Assembly: GCA_029532625.1 (NCBI GenBank)
Contig: JARFXM010000004.1
Coordinates: 2,170,001-2,234,000 of the forward strand
DNA length: 64,000 nucleotides
DNA from: Lomentospora prolificans
Taxonomy: Eukaryota > Ascomycota > Sordariomycetes > Microascales > Microascaceae
Direction of reading: 5' to 3'
Shown here: in pieces, positions 61,221 to 64,000 of the stretch
Layout of the letters: each line of letters starts with the position of its first letter
How positions within the stretch are numbered: position 1 is the first letter of the stretch
Program-made: the position numbers and the translations under genes
Notes under the pieces: generated by a model
Told to the model about the DNA's origin: nothing
Databases searched by the model: none
Seen by the model: the letters and a program-made list of their open reading frames with translations, nothing else

Positions 61221-62535
61221 GAAATGATGCTCATGTAATAATGGCACCCCCGTGACGACGCTCTACGACAGTTATATGTTTATATATATATCCTGATAAC
61301 GACGGTACACACACGGATGGATATATGCTATTTAGAGATGCAACTTTGTCGCCACCTTGGTCGTCTTCACTCTGCTATGGTTGACATGAGTTCAACATTC
61401 ACTCCTTTCCGCTTCCTTTGCCATTGTGCTCCCCCCTTCCCGGGAGACTATAACTAGCGAGTACCAATACCGGCTGGTGATGGCCCGCTTCTCCGGAACT
61501 CGAAATCTCGTGTTCCCGAAATTCCTCTCTTCCACATCTCCCACCATTTTGGCGGAGACCAAGGCCTCGGTGTCTTAACTTTCGCCCAGCCTTCGCCCCC
61601 CTTCCAAACTATTCACAATGAATAGGGTATTTCATTATATCCAATGGAGGACATGGAAAGCATCAATTAAGTGGTCCTCTCAATTGAAGGGGTGGTTAGG
61701 ATCCGGCTTGGAACTGGCTCGCTCGGCTTCACGCCCACCATTGGTAAACGTACATACGTGAGTCCCGGACTACTCTCCTGTCTAACCCGACTGCTGTCTT
61801 GGCTGTGGATGAAGGCCGCGTCTCCCCATTTTACCCGTCGGTCGGAGAAGTTTTGCTGGGCGAGTTGCGTTGCACGGCCCAGTCAGCGAAGGTGATTACG
61901 AAACCGACCCTTGACGCATGAGTGTCGCTATATTGGGCAAGTCTAAAGTGCTTGTACCTGCAGGAAGAATAACATAGCAATGCTATGCCGCGTTGTTAAT
62001 TTAGCAGCGTAACGAAGACCAGAGCCGTCTCTTCCCGTTGCAGCCCAAGTGCCTGAGGAGAGGAGGCGTGGGTTGTGCGGAGAGAACTGCGCTTGGTAAT
62101 GGCCCCGTCTTACCTTCCCTTCTCCTCTATGCTGCCTCCTCATTCCATCTTCCGCCGTCTCTCGCTGAAAAGTGACGTACTGCAGCTGGGTTCTGTCTGC
62201 ACATGACGATAGCCTCTTGAATTAGGGTTAGACTACAAGTCAACAGCGAAGGGAATTAACCAACTGGGATCCTTGTTGCCTATTAATTACCTTGCTGTTT
62301 TTTTCCTCACACAGCAAATAGCAAGCCGCCTTTGCCAGCTTTGTCTACGTCCGCACCTCGGCGATCACCAGGATGGCCCCGGCTCCAAAGGATGATGTCC
62401 ATATGGTTTACTGCACAGGCGGCACGGATTTAAATCTGCTGCAGTTGCATGCACGGGGTGCTGTCAAATGTGCGGAGCAATATCGACGACGGGTCCGCAC
62501 AACAAGCACGTCCTCATCAAGGTATATCGCAAGCT

Positions 62536-62554
62536 CCCCCCCCCCCCCCCCCCC
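62536..62554. repeat. 19-nt poly-C run followed by CAA/ACC repeats
   Basis: Nineteen C in a row, then five A and short CAA and ACC repeats. It is simple sequence, with potential G-quadruplex-like behaviour on the minus strand. Confidence 0.85.
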
Positions 62555-64000
62555 AAAAACAACAACAACCACCACCAACTTCCCCCCTTTCGGGGCGAGG
62601 AGCATATTAACCCTCCCGTGCTGAGTGGCTAGTGCCTTTGGCAGTATTTCATCCAAGATTCAAAGTTAACACCCTAGCCTCGCCTCCATACCTTGTTTCG
62701 GGACGTTGACGACATCACACTAGATTTCATCTCAGTTTACCGGCTTGGTGACTCGAAAAGCTGGAGTGAGGCGTCAGAAGGTAGCATAAACTGGAATTTT
62801 GTCCACAAGGGGGCGGAACAGAGGGATGTGAGATGAGCGAAAAGGAAAAGTTTTTTACAAAAGCCACGCATCGGCGCCCTTACTTGGTCAGATATCACAT
62901 TCTACACAGCAACCCCGGGGAAAACAGAAGACGGCCACTACGAACGCGTGGCGAGGCCAGTGATGCTGCGGTTTTGGCCCTGCTAAGGGTCCGCCTCTAG
63001 ACCATTCGTTTCTCTGGGTTTGCCACGCGGATCCAATCTTGGCGGGGTAGACCTCGATTGACTCTTTAGTGAAGGGGCATCCCCAACCGAGGGGGTAAAC
63101 AGTGATTCACCATGACTTTCCAACACGAATTTTCCCAGTTTTAGGACGAGGACGTTGCATACATTAGACGGAGCCGGAAAAAGCAACTTTGGTAGAACGG
63201 GGCCATTCAAAACGAATAAACGAATTGGGATGGCTAGAGAAGGTGAGCGAAAGACAAAAAGTTGTTGAAAAGGTAAAGCAGCGGCTTTACGAAGTGATAT
63301 GCACTAGGCATACAGCAGGATTTTAGAAAGCTTTGAGACAGCGAGAAGAGGGAAGCCTTAAGTCAGTGGCCCATTGTTCAAACTCTCCATGTCAAGTGTC
63401 CTTTTCGGAGTGGGATCAGACTGAAGCGGCTTCGGCGGGGGAGAAGGGGGGGGGCCGGGGGCGGCGAGGCGAGGGAGAGACAATTCTCGTACTGGTAGAC
63501 CCGGGTATTCCAGGGATATCGTGGTCTTACTGCCGGTGTAGGCCAGGTGTCTTGTGTTTCCTTATTGCGCCCGCAATATGTTCCAGGGGTAAGAAAAAGA
63601 TATGTAGGCGCTGGGATGACGTATGAAAGAAGTGCAAGGTGGAATGGATAGACAAAACGTAAATAGGAAAGAGGGAGGTGGAAGACGTTATGGTAGAGGC
63701 GGCGAGAGAAGAAAGGCTTCCCTCGTGGTTTTCCTTGGAGATATCAAAAGAGGGCCCGGTGCTACGCCCATGTTTTCTATTCTAACCGCGGCCCGTAGCT
63801 GTAGCCTCACGGAAGAGGCAACTTAATCCCTTCTATGATGTACAACTAGAACCTTGGACGGAACGGGGAAGCGGAAGATATTTGACATATACAACGCGGA
63901 CTGTTGTTTCTCGCGTTCCACCTTGGAGTGTTTCAGCCATTGTCTTCTCTTGCTCGTCATCGTCGCCCATCCCACATTTTTTTCTACACTGGGCTTCCCT

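Larger units (their letters stand above)
46725..64000. other. 17.3 kb gene desert, upstream of the transcription factor gene to the window edge
   Basis: No gene with a recognisable domain, intron pattern or family. The longest open frames (186 codons at 56045-56605 minus, 162 at 53962-54450 plus, 159 at 52680-53159 minus) have no known motifs and are near the length expected by chance for six frames of this size. The part nearest the transcription factor (46.7-48.6 kb) is purine-rich on the plus strand, as in long fungal promoters or leaders. Base composition looks ordinary, with no strong TA-rich signature of repeat-induced point mutation, and I recognise no transposon ends or reverse-transcriptase/transposase fragments. 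Homopolymer and short repeats within it are listed separately. Confidence 0.6.

Noticed and set aside
1..64000. Biosynthetic cluster, CRISPR array, viral or plasmid element
   Set aside because: No synthase/synthetase domains, no spaced direct repeats, and all recognised genes are ordinary fungal nuclear genes with unrelated functions.

Overview
This window is nuclear DNA of a filamentous ascomycete (Pezizomycotina, most likely Sordariomycetes). The evidence is short spliceosomal introns (mostly 55-75 nt) with GTAAGT-like donors and CTAAC branch points, single-gene transcription units on both strands, and protein families and fungal-specific domains typical of moulds: a two-SDR peroxisomal Fox2, an ECM11-domain protein, a long OPT transporter and a Zn(II)2Cys6-PAS regulator. 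Nothing prokaryotic, viral or plasmid-like is visible. The exact species cannot be read from the sequence.

Layout, left to right. A truncated fox2 (peroxisomal multifunctional beta-oxidation enzyme, minus strand) runs off the left edge. After a 3.4 kb gap come four minus-strand genes: an ECM11-family meiotic chromosome protein, a GNAT acetyltransferase with a damaged splice donor, an Mtr10/transportin-SR-type importin with six exons, and 5-formyltetrahydrofolate cyclo-ligase. A 4.8 kb empty divergent region separates these from a plus-strand OPT oligopeptide transporter, which converges on a minus-strand type II membrane GT31-like glycosyltransferase. Across a 3.7 kb divergent gap lies a compact housekeeping block (31.9-40.8 kb): TRM1 (tRNA m2,2G26 methyltransferase), a DAG/sphingoid-base kinase-like protein, RIO2 (40S maturation, minus strand) and RPN1 (26S proteasome base). 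After a 3.6 kb gap with a 130 bp GAA-type polypurine tract comes a Zn2Cys6-PAS transcription factor on the minus strand. The last 17.3 kb (46.7-64 kb) hold no coding sequence I can support.

The genes are mostly unrelated housekeeping functions and do not form a pathway cluster. The strongest unusual observations are: (i) an 8-nt microexon in the transcription factor that supplies the third zinc-binding cysteine; (ii) a GG in place of GT at the last intron donor of the acetyltransferase, after which a perfectly readable C-terminal exon is stranded; (iii) the sharp change from a gene-dense block to a 17 kb gene desert of normal-looking composition; (iv) candidate regulatory sites fitting the gene functions (CCTCGG motifs before fox2, a PACE-like site before rpn1); and (v) introns at nearly the same place in both tandem SDR domains of fox2. 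I found no convincing new multi-gene system. Introns, exon phases and protein joins given here were worked out by hand and agree in reading phase, but are not supported by RNA data.
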